A DNA stretch of 64,000 nucleotides from Desulfonatronovibrio hydrogenovorans DSM 9292. GTDB taxonomy: Bacteria; Desulfobacterota; Desulfovibrionia; Desulfovibrionales; Desulfonatronovibrionaceae. Position numbers and translations under genes: made by a program. The notes under the pieces are model-generated. The model was given only the letters and a program-made list of their open reading frames with translations, was not told the origin of the DNA and did no database searches. The stretch is from positions 310,001-374,000 of the forward strand of contig NZ_JMKT01000009.1 of the NCBI RefSeq assembly GCF_000686525.1, written 5' to 3'. Shown in pieces: positions 6,703-14,990 of this stretch (positions are counted from its first letter, which is position 1; the number at the start of each line of letters is the position of its first letter).

Positions 6703-8919
6703 ATGCAGGTAGACACCAGCGCTTCCAACAACAGCCAGAATAACCTCAAGGAAGAAAGAAAAGAATCCACCAGGCAGGCAGCCCAGGACATCGTAATGAT
6801 GACCGAGGCCGGAGCTAGAGATCCTAAAAATATTATAGCCAAGTCACTGATTATTGTCATATGTCTGGCCTGGTCCGGATATCAGCTGATGATCGCTTAT
6901 GATCCCATTAATTCGCATATTGCCAGGGCCTGGCATCTGGCCTTTGCCATCTGTCTGGCTTTTCTGGCCTACCCGGCTTACAAGCAACACAGTCCTCCCA
7001 TCTGGGTCAACTGGACCTCCAAGGTCATTCCCAGCTTTACCAGACGTTCCAACCGAAGATACATTCCAATATACGATATCATTTTTGCAATCCTGGGAGC
7101 AGGGGCAGCCCTTTATATCTGGTGGGATTATGATAACCTGGTGTACAGACAGGGCATGCCCAACACTACTGACATAATCATGGGCATTATCCTGATCATT
7201 CTCCTTCTGGAAGCAGCCAGAAGGTCCCTTGGTCCGGCTCTGGCTATCCTGGCCCTGATTTTTCTATCCTATAACTTTATTGGCCCTTATTTGCCGGAGG
7301 TTCTCCGACACAGGGGGCTGCCCATGGATTTCATCATCAGCGACATGTATCTGAGTACCACCGGGATCTTCGGTGTTCCCTTGGGAGTGGCAACAGATTT
7401 TGTGTTTCTTTTTGTACTCTTTGGGGCACTGCTGGATAAGGCCGGGGGAGGCAAATATTTTATTGACGTAGCCTTTTCAGCTCTGGGTACATACCGCGGC
7501 GGTCCAGCCAAGGCAGCGGTCCTGGCCTCTGGAATGACAGGCATGGTGTCTGGCTCATCCATTGCCAATACCGTAACCACTGGTACCTTTACCATTCCTC
7601 TCATGAAAAGAGTCGGCTTTCCACCCCACAAGGCTGCTGCCGTGGAAGTCGCTGCCTCTACCAATGGCCAGCTCATGCCGCCCATCATGGGCGCAGCCGC
7701 CTTTATCATGGCCGAAATCATCGGCATGCCCTATCTGGATGTCATCAGGGCAGCCCTTATTCCAGCTCTTCTGTCCTACCTGACACTTTTTTATGTAGTA
7801 CATCTGGAAGCCCTGAAGCTTGGGCTCAAGGCCATTCCCAAGAATGAACTGCCCAAATTTTTAAAAACTCTCCTTCGAGGGTGTCACTTCATCATACCCC
7901 TGGCCTTTCTCCTCACCTACCTGGTGATCTTCAGGCGCTCGCCCATTGCCTCAGCCATGATGGCCATCCAGTCACTGCTGGTCATAATGATCATTCAAAG
8001 GCCCATCATTGCCTTTCTAAGCCTTGGTGCCCATAAAAGAGCCGGAACCCTGGATCCTAATATCAATTTAGCAGCTTTTATCGGGAAATCATTTCTGGCT
8101 GGAATCCAGGATATCTGGTCCGGACTCATAAGCGGTGCCAGAAACATGATTTCTGTTGGCGTGGCAACTGCCACTGCCGGAATTATCGTGGGAGTAGTGA
8201 CCATCACCGGTCTGGTTGGCAGGTTCATTAATGTAATTGATACTCTGGCCATGGGCAATGTTGTCCTGATGCTCATCCTGACTGCCATGACCAGTCTGAT
8301 CCTGGGTATGGGCATGCCCACCACGGCCAACTATATCATCATGGCCACCCTGACCGCACCGGTCATCGTGCATTTAGGCGCAGACGCCGGTCTGGTGTTT
8401 CCCTTGATTGCAGCCCATTTATTCGTGTTCTACTATGGTATCCTGGCTGATGACACACCGCCGGTAGGTCTGGCCGCCTATGCCGGTGCTGCCATTGCCA
8501 GGACCGACCCCATCAAGACCGGTATCCAGGGATTCACCTATGATCTGCGCACCGCCATCCTGCCCTTTATTTTTCTGTTCAATACGGAACTGCTCATGAT
8601 AAGCGGAGTAACAGAGACAGGCAGACCTATCTGGATTGACAACTACTTTTATATCAGCTGGATATTCTTTTCCGGCCTCATTGCCATGTTCTCCTTTGCC
8701 TCAGCCCTGCAGGGCTTTCTGGTAACCAGATGTTCATGGATTCTAAGGATCGTTCTTCTGTTCAACACCATTACGGTGCTTAGACCAGGGATATTTGAAT
8801 CCTACGTACCCATGGGCAGGGTCGGACTCCAGATTACAGGGGTGATGATTTACTTTGCAATTTTCTTCTATCAGAAATATAAACTAAAGAAACAGAGGCT
8901 ACTTTTTCAGAAAAGCTAG
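6703..8919 (+). CDS. TRAP transporter fused permease (DctQ-DctM type)
   Basis: A large polytopic membrane protein (738 aa from this start) with an N-terminal hydrophilic extension of about 45 aa, a few helices equivalent to DctQ, and a long DctM-like segment with GMTGMVSGSSIANTVTTG, ASTNGQLMPPIMGAAAFIMA and ILGMGMPTTANYI. These are the hairpin-loop motifs of the transport core of TAXI-associated fused permeases. It couples ion gradients to uptake of the solute delivered by the upstream binding protein. The ATG at 6703 has AGGA 7 nt upstream; an in-frame ATG at 6685 has no ribosome site. UspA follows after 17 nt. Confidence 0.92.
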   Translation: MQVDTSASNNSQNNLKEERKESTRQAAQDIVMMTEAGARDPKNIIAKSLIIVICLAWSGYQLMIAYDPINSHIARAWHLAFAICLAFLAYPAYKQHSPPIWVNWTSKVIPSFTRRSNRRYIPIYDIIFAILGAGAALYIWWDYDNLVYRQGMPNTTDIIMGIILIILLLEAARRSLGPALAILALIFLSYNFIGPYLPEVLRHRGLPMDFIISDMYLSTTGIFGVPLGVATDFVFLFVLFGALLDKAGGGKYFIDVAFSALGTYRGGPAKAAVLASGMTGMVSGSSIANTVTTGTFTIPLMKRVGFPPHKAAAVEVAASTNGQLMPPIMGAAAFIMAEIIGMPYLDVIRAALIPALLSYLTLFYVVHLEALKLGLKAIPKNELPKFLKTLLRGCHFIIPLAFLLTYLVIFRRSPIASAMMAIQSLLVIMIIQRPIIAFLSLGAHKRAGTLDPNINLAAFIGKSFLAGIQDIWSGLISGARNMISVGVATATAGIIVGVVTITGLVGRFINVIDTLAMGNVVLMLILTAMTSLILGMGMPTTANYIIMATLTAPVIVHLGADAGLVFPLIAAHLFVFYYGILADDTPPVGLAAYAGAAIARTDPIKTGIQGFTYDLRTAILPFIFLFNTELLMISGVTETGRPIWIDNYFYISWIFFSGLIAMFSFASALQGFLVTRCSWILRIVLLFNTITVLRPGIFESYVPMGRVGLQITGVMIYFAIFFYQKYKLKKQRLLFQKS

Positions 8920-8936
8920 ATTTTGGAGGAAAACTA

Positions 8937-9401
8937 ATGTTTAAACACATCCTGATTCCCATTGACCTGCAAGAGGAAGATGAACGCCCCCGTACCCTGG
9001 CTCTTCATAAGGCCATAGAACTATGCAGGGTTTATGATGCCCAGCTCCATGTATTAACGGTAGTCCCTGATGTTGGAATGCCCATTGTCGGTTACTACTT
9101 CCCTACTGAAACCGAGGATAAGATTGTCTCAGAGGCGGAAACTTACCTGCATGAGCTGGTCAACAAGAATATTCCGGATGACATCAATGTTCAGCACCTG
9201 GTGGCCCAGGGTACGGTCTACAGAAGGATCCTTAAAATGGCTGAAAAGGTTAATGCCGACTTGATCATCATGCCTGCCCAGAGGATGAAGATTCAGGACT
9301 ATTTGATCGGATCCAATGCCTCCAGAGTTGTCCGCTATGCCAAATGCTCGGTCCTTGTGGTCAGGTCCGAATTTGATGACCGATTCGTGTGTGTGAGGTA
9401 A
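8937..9401 (+). CDS. UspA-family universal stress protein, TRAP-associated
   Basis: The 154-aa protein begins MFKHILIPIDLQEEDE, the beta1 strand and ATP-site Asp of the Usp fold, and ends IGSNASRVVRYAKCSVLVVRS, the final helix-strand. The usual nucleotide-binding glycine run is degraded (PAQRMKIQDYLIGS), so ATP binding is uncertain. A GGAGG site lies just before the ATG, 17 nt after the permease. Usp proteins encoded with TRAP systems, such as TeaD with TeaABC in Halomonas, regulate transport; a similar accessory role is inferred. Confidence 0.88.
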   Translation: MFKHILIPIDLQEEDERPRTLALHKAIELCRVYDAQLHVLTVVPDVGMPIVGYYFPTETEDKIVSEAETYLHELVNKNIPDDINVQHLVAQGTVYRRILKMAEKVNADLIIMPAQRMKIQDYLIGSNASRVVRYAKCSVLVVRSEFDDRFVCVR

Positions 9402-9447
9402 TAATTCACAAGACTGAAAACCTCCCGGGTCCAGGTAAAAAGACTCC

Positions 9448-9480
9448 CAAGAGAACCCCTTTTCAGGGGTTCTCTTGTTT
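9448..9480 (+). terminator. Intrinsic terminator of the TAXI-TRAP-uspA operon
   Basis: CAAGAGAACCCC pairs with GGGGTTCTCTTG (12 bp) across a short T-rich loop and is followed by TTT. It lies 46 nt after the uspA stop. Confidence 0.8.
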
Positions 9481-9613
9481 AAGCCAATTAAAAGATCTGT
9501 TACCAGGCCCTGCCTGGATTTTTTTTCAGATTCATTGTAAATGACATCAGACTGTAAACTTATTTGGTTATAAGCCATTAACATTTTACAACCCAGACCC
9601 TTGAGAGAAGAAC

Positions 9614-10048
9614 ATGATTGCTAAAAAACAGATACTTTTCCTGTGCACAGGCAACTCATGCCGAAGCCAGATGGCAGAGGCCTGGACCAATCATCTGCAT
9701 GGTGATAAGCTGCAGGCCTATTCTGCAGGAGTTGCCAAGAGCAAAGTAGACCCCAGGGCCATCCAGGTAATGGCTGAACAGGGAATCGATATCTCTTCCA
9801 GCAGGTCCAAGCTGGTAGAGGAGCTGGAAAAAACTGATTTTGACTATGTCATTACCCTCTGCGATCATGCCAGAGAAAGCTGCCCTCTTTTTCCCGGACC
9901 GACCAAAAAGAAACATGTGGGCTTTGATGATCCCCCTTTTCTGGCGAAAAATGCCCCCAGCGAAGAAGAAGCCCTTGGTTACTACAGAAGAGTCAGGGAT
10001 GAGATCAGGCAGTTTGTGACAAACCTCCCTCAAACCCTGGAACAATAA
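9614..10048 (+). CDS. arsC: Arsenate reductase, low-molecular-weight phosphatase type (ArsC)
   Basis: The 144-aa protein opens with the phosphatase loop LFLCTGNSCRSQMAEA (CX5R) of the thioredoxin-coupled ArsC/LMW-PTP family. A second cysteine pair lies in TLCDHARESCPLFPG, the redox Cys region that distinguishes arsenate reductases from plain phosphatases. FDDPPF holds the general acid Asp-Pro. It would reduce As(V) to As(III) in the cytoplasm. It stands alone here; the nearest candidate arsenite exporter in the window is at 60422-61396. No ArsR gene is adjacent. Confidence 0.88.
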   Translation: MIAKKQILFLCTGNSCRSQMAEAWTNHLHGDKLQAYSAGVAKSKVDPRAIQVMAEQGIDISSSRSKLVEELEKTDFDYVITLCDHARESCPLFPGPTKKKHVGFDDPPFLAKNAPSEEEALGYYRRVRDEIRQFVTNLPQTLEQ

Positions 10049-10091
10049 GCCTGGATCTTCTTTTATTCCATGAAGCCAGAGTAGTGGCTAC

Positions 10092-10122
10092 TTGCTGCCG
10101 GGGCAGTTCTGCTTACTATACT
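10092..10122 (+). promoter_or_regulatory. Possible promoter for the GAK-type locus
   Basis: TTGCTG (10092-10097) and TATACT (10117-10122) are separated by 19 nt, about 65 nt before the first gene of the locus. The spacing is long and the -35 imperfect, so this is a weak call. Confidence 0.3.
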
Positions 10123-10188
10123 TAACCCGGGTAGACCCCCTTATCCAGACCGAGTCCAGAGACATTTCATCAGCAAAAGGATAAGCTT

Positions 10189-10752
10189 ATGGATAAGAAA
10201 AAGAAAAAAATCAACCAGGTCATGACCAGCAAGGAGACTTCGGACTTTTTGAAACAGCTGGCCTCCGGGATCCAGGGAGGTGAACTGGTTTTAGACGGTG
10301 AATCCTTTGAATGGGACGAAATAAAGAAAATCAAGATCACCTTTAAAAATCAGCAGAGTCGGGTCATGGTCAAGACCAAGCTGAAAACCGAACCAGCAAC
10401 TGATGTGGAGATGGACTTTGATCTTGATGATGAGCCGGTTGAACCAGAGGTTGATCAAAAAACTGACCTTCCCTATAAAAAACTGAAAAAAAGAATGAAA
10501 CAGACCTTGAAGACCGTTCATCAGAGCCTGAAGCTAAACCAGATGCCCCGTCATCAGGATCTGCTGACTTTGTTGGAGGACTCCAGGGCAATGACCAGTT
10601 TTCAAGGCTACGGTGACGAGTACTATCCTGAATTTCTGGAAATTGTTCAGCAGCTAGAAGAGAGCCACAAATTAAATGACCTTCAAGCCCTGAATACTGC
10701 TTTTAAAAATTTTGTCGGGCAGATGAAACACTGCCATGACCGTTTCAAGTGA
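10189..10752 (+). CDS. XXXCH-domain protein of a GAK-type system
   Basis: This 187-aa, highly charged, soluble protein begins with a lysine-rich MDKKKKK. Residues 13-66 follow the amphi-Trp-like pattern (helix with alternating Leu, GGELVLDG turn, alternating beta strands), but no Trp occupies the end of the last strand. An acidic linker (about 72-92) leads to a helical C-terminal half ending MKHCHDRFK, with Cys182-His183 matching the conserved CH pair for which the XXXCH family is named. No enzymatic motif is visible. AAGGA precedes the ATG by about 8 nt. It is the first gene of a seven-gene same-strand run to 16642. The function is unknown; the CH pair could bind metal or accept a modification (inference). 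Confidence 0.75.
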   Translation: MDKKKKKINQVMTSKETSDFLKQLASGIQGGELVLDGESFEWDEIKKIKITFKNQQSRVMVKTKLKTEPATDVEMDFDLDDEPVEPEVDQKTDLPYKKLKKRMKQTLKTVHQSLKLNQMPRHQDLLTLLEDSRAMTSFQGYGDEYYPEFLEIVQQLEESHKLNDLQALNTAFKNFVGQMKHCHDRFK

Positions 10753-10853
10753 ACATAAACGTCCTGCAGTATCCCTTGAAAAATTTCTGTCCGGAACACT
10801 TGTTTCAAATTGTTTAAAACCCGCTACTGACATGTTAGTTGATGAGGCCGAAT

Positions 10854-12038
10854 ATGCCTTTAAAAGCCAAAAATATGGAACTGGTCAAGCCGGAGGAGAA
10901 GCTCAAAAAGCTGTCTCCAGAAACCCTGAACCGGGACATTAACCAGGATGACCTGGACGCATTTAGCCTCATAACCTGCCTTGCTCTCAGTCCTGATCAG
11001 GTTAAAAGAGTCTGTACACCCCTTGAAGTCTTTCCTGAACAGAAATCGGTTCTGGCCGTACACTGGCATCCTGAATATGTTCCTATGGACCTGATCAGGC
11101 AAAGGATTGAATCGACCTTCCCCCAAAAAAAACAGGAGCTTATCATACCCACCCAGCACAACCAGCTGATGAGCTATGATGGCCGGTACTCAGGGGTTGA
11201 AGTGGATTGCTATTCCAGGGGGTTCAAACGCAAAGTCCAGCTTCTCCTGCACTTTAAAAGTGACAAGCTGGAACAGGCCAATACCCTGAAATCCATGCTG
11301 GAGCACACTTTTGAATACAGGTCAGGCCAGCTGTTCCAGCTCATGGAGACCATAACCGATCCCAAATGGGAAGATTATGTGCAGCTGGCTGTAGAGGGGA
11401 CCGGAGTCAGTGATGCCGTGGTTGAATTTGCCAGGATCCAGACCTGGAAACTCATGACTCTGCTCAAAGAGAATGAATCCCCGGCCAGTAAAGAGATCAT
11501 TAAAAACAGGCTGATCAAGGATTTTATTGATGCCCAGAGACATCTTTACCCGGAAAACTTTATCAACAAGGTCCAGGTCTTTATCAAGTCGATAAAAAAA
11601 ATCGTCAAGGCCAACTTCAATCTGACCTATTTTTACCGGACCTCGGAAGTAATCGAAGAAGCTAGGGGTATCGGGGCCGGGATAATTGTTCCTCACCCTG
11701 AACAGTTCTGGCCGATTCTGCTCTGTGAATACGACATTGATGGATACGAAGTCTGGAACCCCCAGTCTCAGGAATATACCGAATTTTTGGTCAATGTAAT
11801 CAATCGTCAGAACAGGGCCAGAGGAACCGGGCGTAAGCGGCTTCTGCTTTTCATGGGAGACGATACCCATCTGTCCGAAAAAATTAAAGACTCCATCAGT
11901 ATTGAGGCTTCAAAATACTATCGGGACATTGGAGTTCAGCCTGCCTGGGACGACCTGTCCATTAGAAAATCCCTGATCATAGGGAATTTCAGCAGGGAAA
12001 AAATGATCGAGGAATACAAATCCCGGCTGGAAGGATGA
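10854..12038 (+). CDS. PHP-domain-like protein of the GAK-type locus
   Basis: I do not recognise a named family for this 394-aa soluble protein. It carries spaced motifs like a PHP metallophosphoesterase: HWHPE at 70-74, GVEVDCYSRGFKRKVQLLLH at 114-133, IVPHPEQFW at 278-286, DIDGYEVWN at 294-302 and GDDTH at 335-339. These correspond in order to PHP motifs built from His, Glu and Asp ligands of a metal cluster. The first motif (HWH rather than DLHxH) is divergent. The ATG at 10854 is chosen because GAGG lies 6 nt upstream; TTG 10839 and ATG 10842 lack a ribosome site. A phosphoesterase role opposing the neighbouring kinase is an inference from motifs only. Confidence 0.65.
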   Translation: MPLKAKNMELVKPEEKLKKLSPETLNRDINQDDLDAFSLITCLALSPDQVKRVCTPLEVFPEQKSVLAVHWHPEYVPMDLIRQRIESTFPQKKQELIIPTQHNQLMSYDGRYSGVEVDCYSRGFKRKVQLLLHFKSDKLEQANTLKSMLEHTFEYRSGQLFQLMETITDPKWEDYVQLAVEGTGVSDAVVEFARIQTWKLMTLLKENESPASKEIIKNRLIKDFIDAQRHLYPENFINKVQVFIKSIKKIVKANFNLTYFYRTSEVIEEARGIGAGIIVPHPEQFWPILLCEYDIDGYEVWNPQSQEYTEFLVNVINRQNRARGTGRKRLLLFMGDDTHLSEKIKDSISIEASKYYRDIGVQPAWDDLSIRKSLIIGNFSREKMIEEYKSRLEG

Positions 12039-12088
12039 CCACCCGGCTCTGAACAATCGTTTGTAAACATTTCCAAGGAATATAAGTA

Positions 12089-12376
12089 ATGCCCAGAGAA
12101 AAAAAAATCTCATTGGAATCCCTTCAGGATTCGGAATCGATCTGCAAATATCTTGATGCCCTCAAAGACGGATTCAGGAACGGCACAATCAATTTCTCTC
12201 ACCAGGACAACAAGTTGACCCTTCATCCCCATGGTTTGATCAAGTTCGAAATCAAGGCCAAGCACAAGCAGGGCGAGGTCAAGCTTCATCTCAGGTTCAG
12301 ATGGGAGGAGGATAATGACCAAAATTTCGATATCAACCCTTTGGCTGATGATGCTGCACCGGCGCAGGACAAGTAA
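12089..12376 (+). CDS. Amphi-Trp domain protein 1
   Basis: The 95-aa protein follows the amphi-Trp layout: an amphipathic helix (SESICKYLDALKDGF), a G-T-I-N-F turn-strand, then alternating beta strands ending HLRFRW with Trp72 at the characteristic position, and a short acidic tail. It aligns by eye with the second amphi-Trp protein at 16232-16642 and less well with the N-terminus of the XXXCH protein. AAGGAA lies about 8 nt before the ATG, and the next gene begins 2 nt after the stop. No catalytic residues are evident; a binding, adaptor or carrier role is likely but unproven. Confidence 0.8.
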   Translation: MPREKKISLESLQDSESICKYLDALKDGFRNGTINFSHQDNKLTLHPHGLIKFEIKAKHKQGEVKLHLRFRWEEDNDQNFDINPLADDAAPAQDK

Positions 12377-12378
12377 CC

Positions 12379-14025
12379 ATGCAGTATTTTAAAGAATTGG
12401 AGGAAAAAATCCACTTCATGGTCCTGGAGGTAACCAGGCAGCTTGAAAACACCCTGAAGATTATCCATGATCCTGAATCAGAGCTGGTGGAAAAGGTCAA
12501 GTCCAGAGATGACCACATCGACAACTACAAATCAGTTATTGAAAATATCTGTTTTTCCCGGATCCATGGCCATGAAAACCTGCACAAGCAGAGGGTTGAC
12601 TTTATCCGGGCCGCCAACATTATCAGCAATAACCTGGAGAGAATCAGCGACTATGCAGTGAATATTGTTGGCCAGTTAAGCTACCTGGAAGATATTCACG
12701 CTGTCAGGGACTACAGGTTCAGCCCCTACTTCGACCATATGCTTGCTTCCCTGGAAAGCCTGGTCCCTGCCCTTTTCAAACGTGATCTGAACCTGGCTCT
12801 AAGAATCTGCAAGGCGGAATTTCTCATAGACAAACTTTATAAAAAGAGCTTTGATATTATTATTGAAGAACTCAATTACGATAAAAACAAGCACGACCTT
12901 GTCACCTGTTTGTTTATTTTCAGGTATCTGGAAAGGATGGGGGATTCTCTTCTGAATATCGGTGAAGCCATCATCTTTTCTGTATTCGGAGAAAAACTCA
13001 AGATCCATCAATATCAGGCCCTGAAAGAAAGCCTTGATTCCATCAACACGGACATCCCTATTGATGAGGTGGATTTTGAGTCCATTTGGGAATCAAGATC
13101 CGGATGTCGTATTGGAAAAATCATGGACCCTGTCAAGCGTGGAGGGCGTGGTGTCCTGTTCAAGGAGGGAAAGCTCAAGAAAATAGCCAGGGAAAAGGAA
13201 AACCTTGAAATCTGGAGGGAAATCTTTCCCAGCCTGGTACCCATGGTATTCAGCTACAATCAAAGCAAAAACAACGCTTCCATGCTCCTGGAATTTCTGC
13301 AGGGATGCTCTTTTCAGGAAACCCTGGCCATCCAGGATCAGGAAATTCAGGATAACTCCTTTTTTCTGCTCAAGGAAACCCTGAGCCTTATTTGGGAGAA
13401 AACCATGAAGCCTGGGCAAGTCAATGCCAAGTTCATTGCCCAGCTCGTGGACAGGGTCGACGACGTGCTCATGATTCATCATGAATTCGATTTTTCTGAG
13501 GCCAGGGTTGGTTCATTATTAACTCCCTCTCTGAACAGCGTCATTGAGCTACTCACTGAAATTGAAAACAGCATCCATGCCCCTTTCGCCGTATTCATTC
13601 ACGGTGATTTCAATTCCAACAACATCATCTGCAACCAGAAAGAACAGCAGATATACTTTATTGATGTCCATCGCTCCTGTTATAATGATTATGTCCAGGA
13701 TATATCAGTTTTTCTGGTCTCCAATTTCCGGCAACCCAATTTTGACTCCCAGTTCAGGAACAATATCAATAAGCTCAATGAAAATATGTTCAAGTTTGCC
13801 CTGGAATTCGCCCAAGAAAATGATGATCATCTTTTCAAGGCAAGGCTGGCCCTGGGCCTGATCCGGTCCTTTTTCACATCCACCAGGTTTGAACTGAATC
13901 GGGAATTTGCTGGAAGCATGTATCAACGGGCAGTATATCTGGCAGAAAAGCTCATCGCCCATCACGGCAGCCCATGGGAGGAATTTGACTTTCCACCGGA
14001 TGTTTTCCGATACACTTCTTTCTAA
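12379..14025 (+). CDS. PhoU domain fused to aminoglycoside-phosphotransferase-like kinase
   Basis: Residues 1-210 form two PhoU-type helical repeats with the metal-site motifs NLERISDYAVNI (85-96) and RYLERMGDSLLNIGE (183-197). Residues about 245-525 look like an APH/choline-kinase fold: a Lys-rich strand GVLFKEGKLKK (possible ATP Lys), LLEFLQG hinge, catalytic loop FIHGDFNSNN (H408, D410, N415) and YFIDVHR (D429, metal Asp). PhoU proteins couple to phosphate sensing; APH-like kinases phosphorylate small molecules or proteins. The two together in one 548-aa chain are unusual. It sits where a GAK system would be expected to have its HprK-related kinase, which is not seen here. Substrate unknown. 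Confidence 0.8.
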   Translation: MQYFKELEEKIHFMVLEVTRQLENTLKIIHDPESELVEKVKSRDDHIDNYKSVIENICFSRIHGHENLHKQRVDFIRAANIISNNLERISDYAVNIVGQLSYLEDIHAVRDYRFSPYFDHMLASLESLVPALFKRDLNLALRICKAEFLIDKLYKKSFDIIIEELNYDKNKHDLVTCLFIFRYLERMGDSLLNIGEAIIFSVFGEKLKIHQYQALKESLDSINTDIPIDEVDFESIWESRSGCRIGKIMDPVKRGGRGVLFKEGKLKKIAREKENLEIWREIFPSLVPMVFSYNQSKNNASMLLEFLQGCSFQETLAIQDQEIQDNSFFLLKETLSLIWEKTMKPGQVNAKFIAQLVDRVDDVLMIHHEFDFSEARVGSLLTPSLNSVIELLTEIENSIHAPFAVFIHGDFNSNNIICNQKEQQIYFIDVHRSCYNDYVQDISVFLVSNFRQPNFDSQFRNNINKLNENMFKFALEFAQENDDHLFKARLALGLIRSFFTSTRFELNREFAGSMYQRAVYLAEKLIAHHGSPWEEFDFPPDVFRYTSF

Positions 14026-14056
14026 CAAACGTCCTGCAGGAGCTAAACAAGAAATA

Positions 14057-14938
14057 ATGAGCAACTTGAAAATCGCAGTAATTGGAAACCCTGGAAGCTG
14101 GTCAACAGAAAAACTGGCCAATGCCATTGCCAGAAAAACAGGTTTCAGATGCGTGGTTGAAATGTCTGAGGTGACCATGGATTTAAACCAGAGGTCACTT
14201 TTTCACAATGATCTGGATCTGGCTTCTCTGGATGGACTGGTCATCAAAAAGATTGGCCCTGTTTACTCTCCTGACATGTTTAACAGGCTCGAAATACTTA
14301 GATTTTTCTGCAAGCTAGGAATACCTGTCTACTCCCGGCCTCAAAAAATAATGGCTGCCATCAACCGGCTCAGCTGTACTGTTACCCTGCAAAAGGGAGA
14401 CATCCCCATGCCCCCGACTGTCATCACCGAAAATATTGATCAGGCTGTAAACACGGTCAAAAAATTTGGGAAAGCAGTCTTCAAGCCCCTTTATTCCAGC
14501 AAGGCAAGGGGGATGATGGTTGTGGAAGATTACCAGCAGTGTACTTCCATGATTGAAAATTTTCAGACATCAGGCAATACTACCATGTACATCCAGAAAA
14601 TGGTCAATATTCCGGGTCAAGACCTGGGGGTTGCTTTTCTTGGTGGCAGGTACGTGGGAACCTATGCCCGAAAACAGGGAACCTCCTGGAACACATGCAC
14701 ATCCAGTGGGGGAAGGTATGAACCCTTTGATCCTGGACCAGAAATAATCGACCTGGCCAGAAAGGCCCAGGACCTGTTCGGACTGGACTTCACCTGTGTA
14801 GACGTAGTAGAAACTGAAGATGGTCCCATGGTCTTCGAAGTTTCGGCCTTTGGAGGTTTCAGGGGCCTCAGCGAAGCCTGCGGCATTGATGCAGCTGAGC
14901 TTTATGCAGATCATGTCGTCAGCGACATTCTGTCCTGA
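14057..14938 (+). CDS. ATP-grasp (RimK-like) enzyme of a GAK-type system
   Basis: The 293-aa protein has an N-terminal Rossmann-like IAVIGNPGSW followed by the ATP-grasp core: MAAINRLSCTVTLQKGDIPM (DK..T-type RimK entry), AVFKPLYSSKARGM (Lys143 and glycine loop), and VDVV/MVFEVSAFGGFRG (248-270), where the metal-binding Glu261 is kept but the usual ExN is ExS. Enzymes of this class ligate a carboxylate to an amine through an acyl phosphate, for example RimK or CofF/MptN adding glutamate. ATG 14057 starts the conserved fold; an earlier in-frame ATG at 13907 would overlap the previous gene by 119 nt. The substrate is unknown. Confidence 0.82.
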   Translation: MSNLKIAVIGNPGSWSTEKLANAIARKTGFRCVVEMSEVTMDLNQRSLFHNDLDLASLDGLVIKKIGPVYSPDMFNRLEILRFFCKLGIPVYSRPQKIMAAINRLSCTVTLQKGDIPMPPTVITENIDQAVNTVKKFGKAVFKPLYSSKARGMMVVEDYQQCTSMIENFQTSGNTTMYIQKMVNIPGQDLGVAFLGGRYVGTYARKQGTSWNTCTSSGGRYEPFDPGPEIIDLARKAQDLFGLDFTCVDVVETEDGPMVFEVSAFGGFRGLSEACGIDAAELYADHVVSDILS

Positions 14939-14957
14939 CCTGGTCCTGGAGGCTGCC

Positions 14958-14990
14958 ATGGACAGTTTTAAAACTCACTTGGTCCCATGA
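14958..14990 (+). CDS. Ten-codon leader ORF coupled to the CofD-like gene
   Basis: A mini-ORF (MDSFKTHLVP, then TGA) begins at ATG 14958, 5 nt after a strong GGAGG (14948-14952). Its stop TGA (14988-14990) overlaps the ATG of the CofD-like gene as ATGA. The CofD-like gene has no ribosome site of its own directly upstream, so ribosomes finishing the mini-ORF probably restart on it. This is read directly from sequence; actual translation is unproven. Confidence 0.5.
   Translation: MDSFKTHLVP

Noticed and set aside
9614-10048. arsC and the ACR3-type gene at 60422 as one arsenic operon
   Set aside because: They lie about 50 kb apart on opposite strands with no ars regulator near either.
10082-10100. 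Sigma54-type promoter before the GAK-type locus
   Set aside because: TGGC and TTGC are present but only 3 nt apart, so the -24/-12 spacing is wrong.
10736-10942. 68-codon frame bridging the XXXCH and PHP-like genes
   Set aside because: Overlaps both genes out of frame and lacks a ribosome site.
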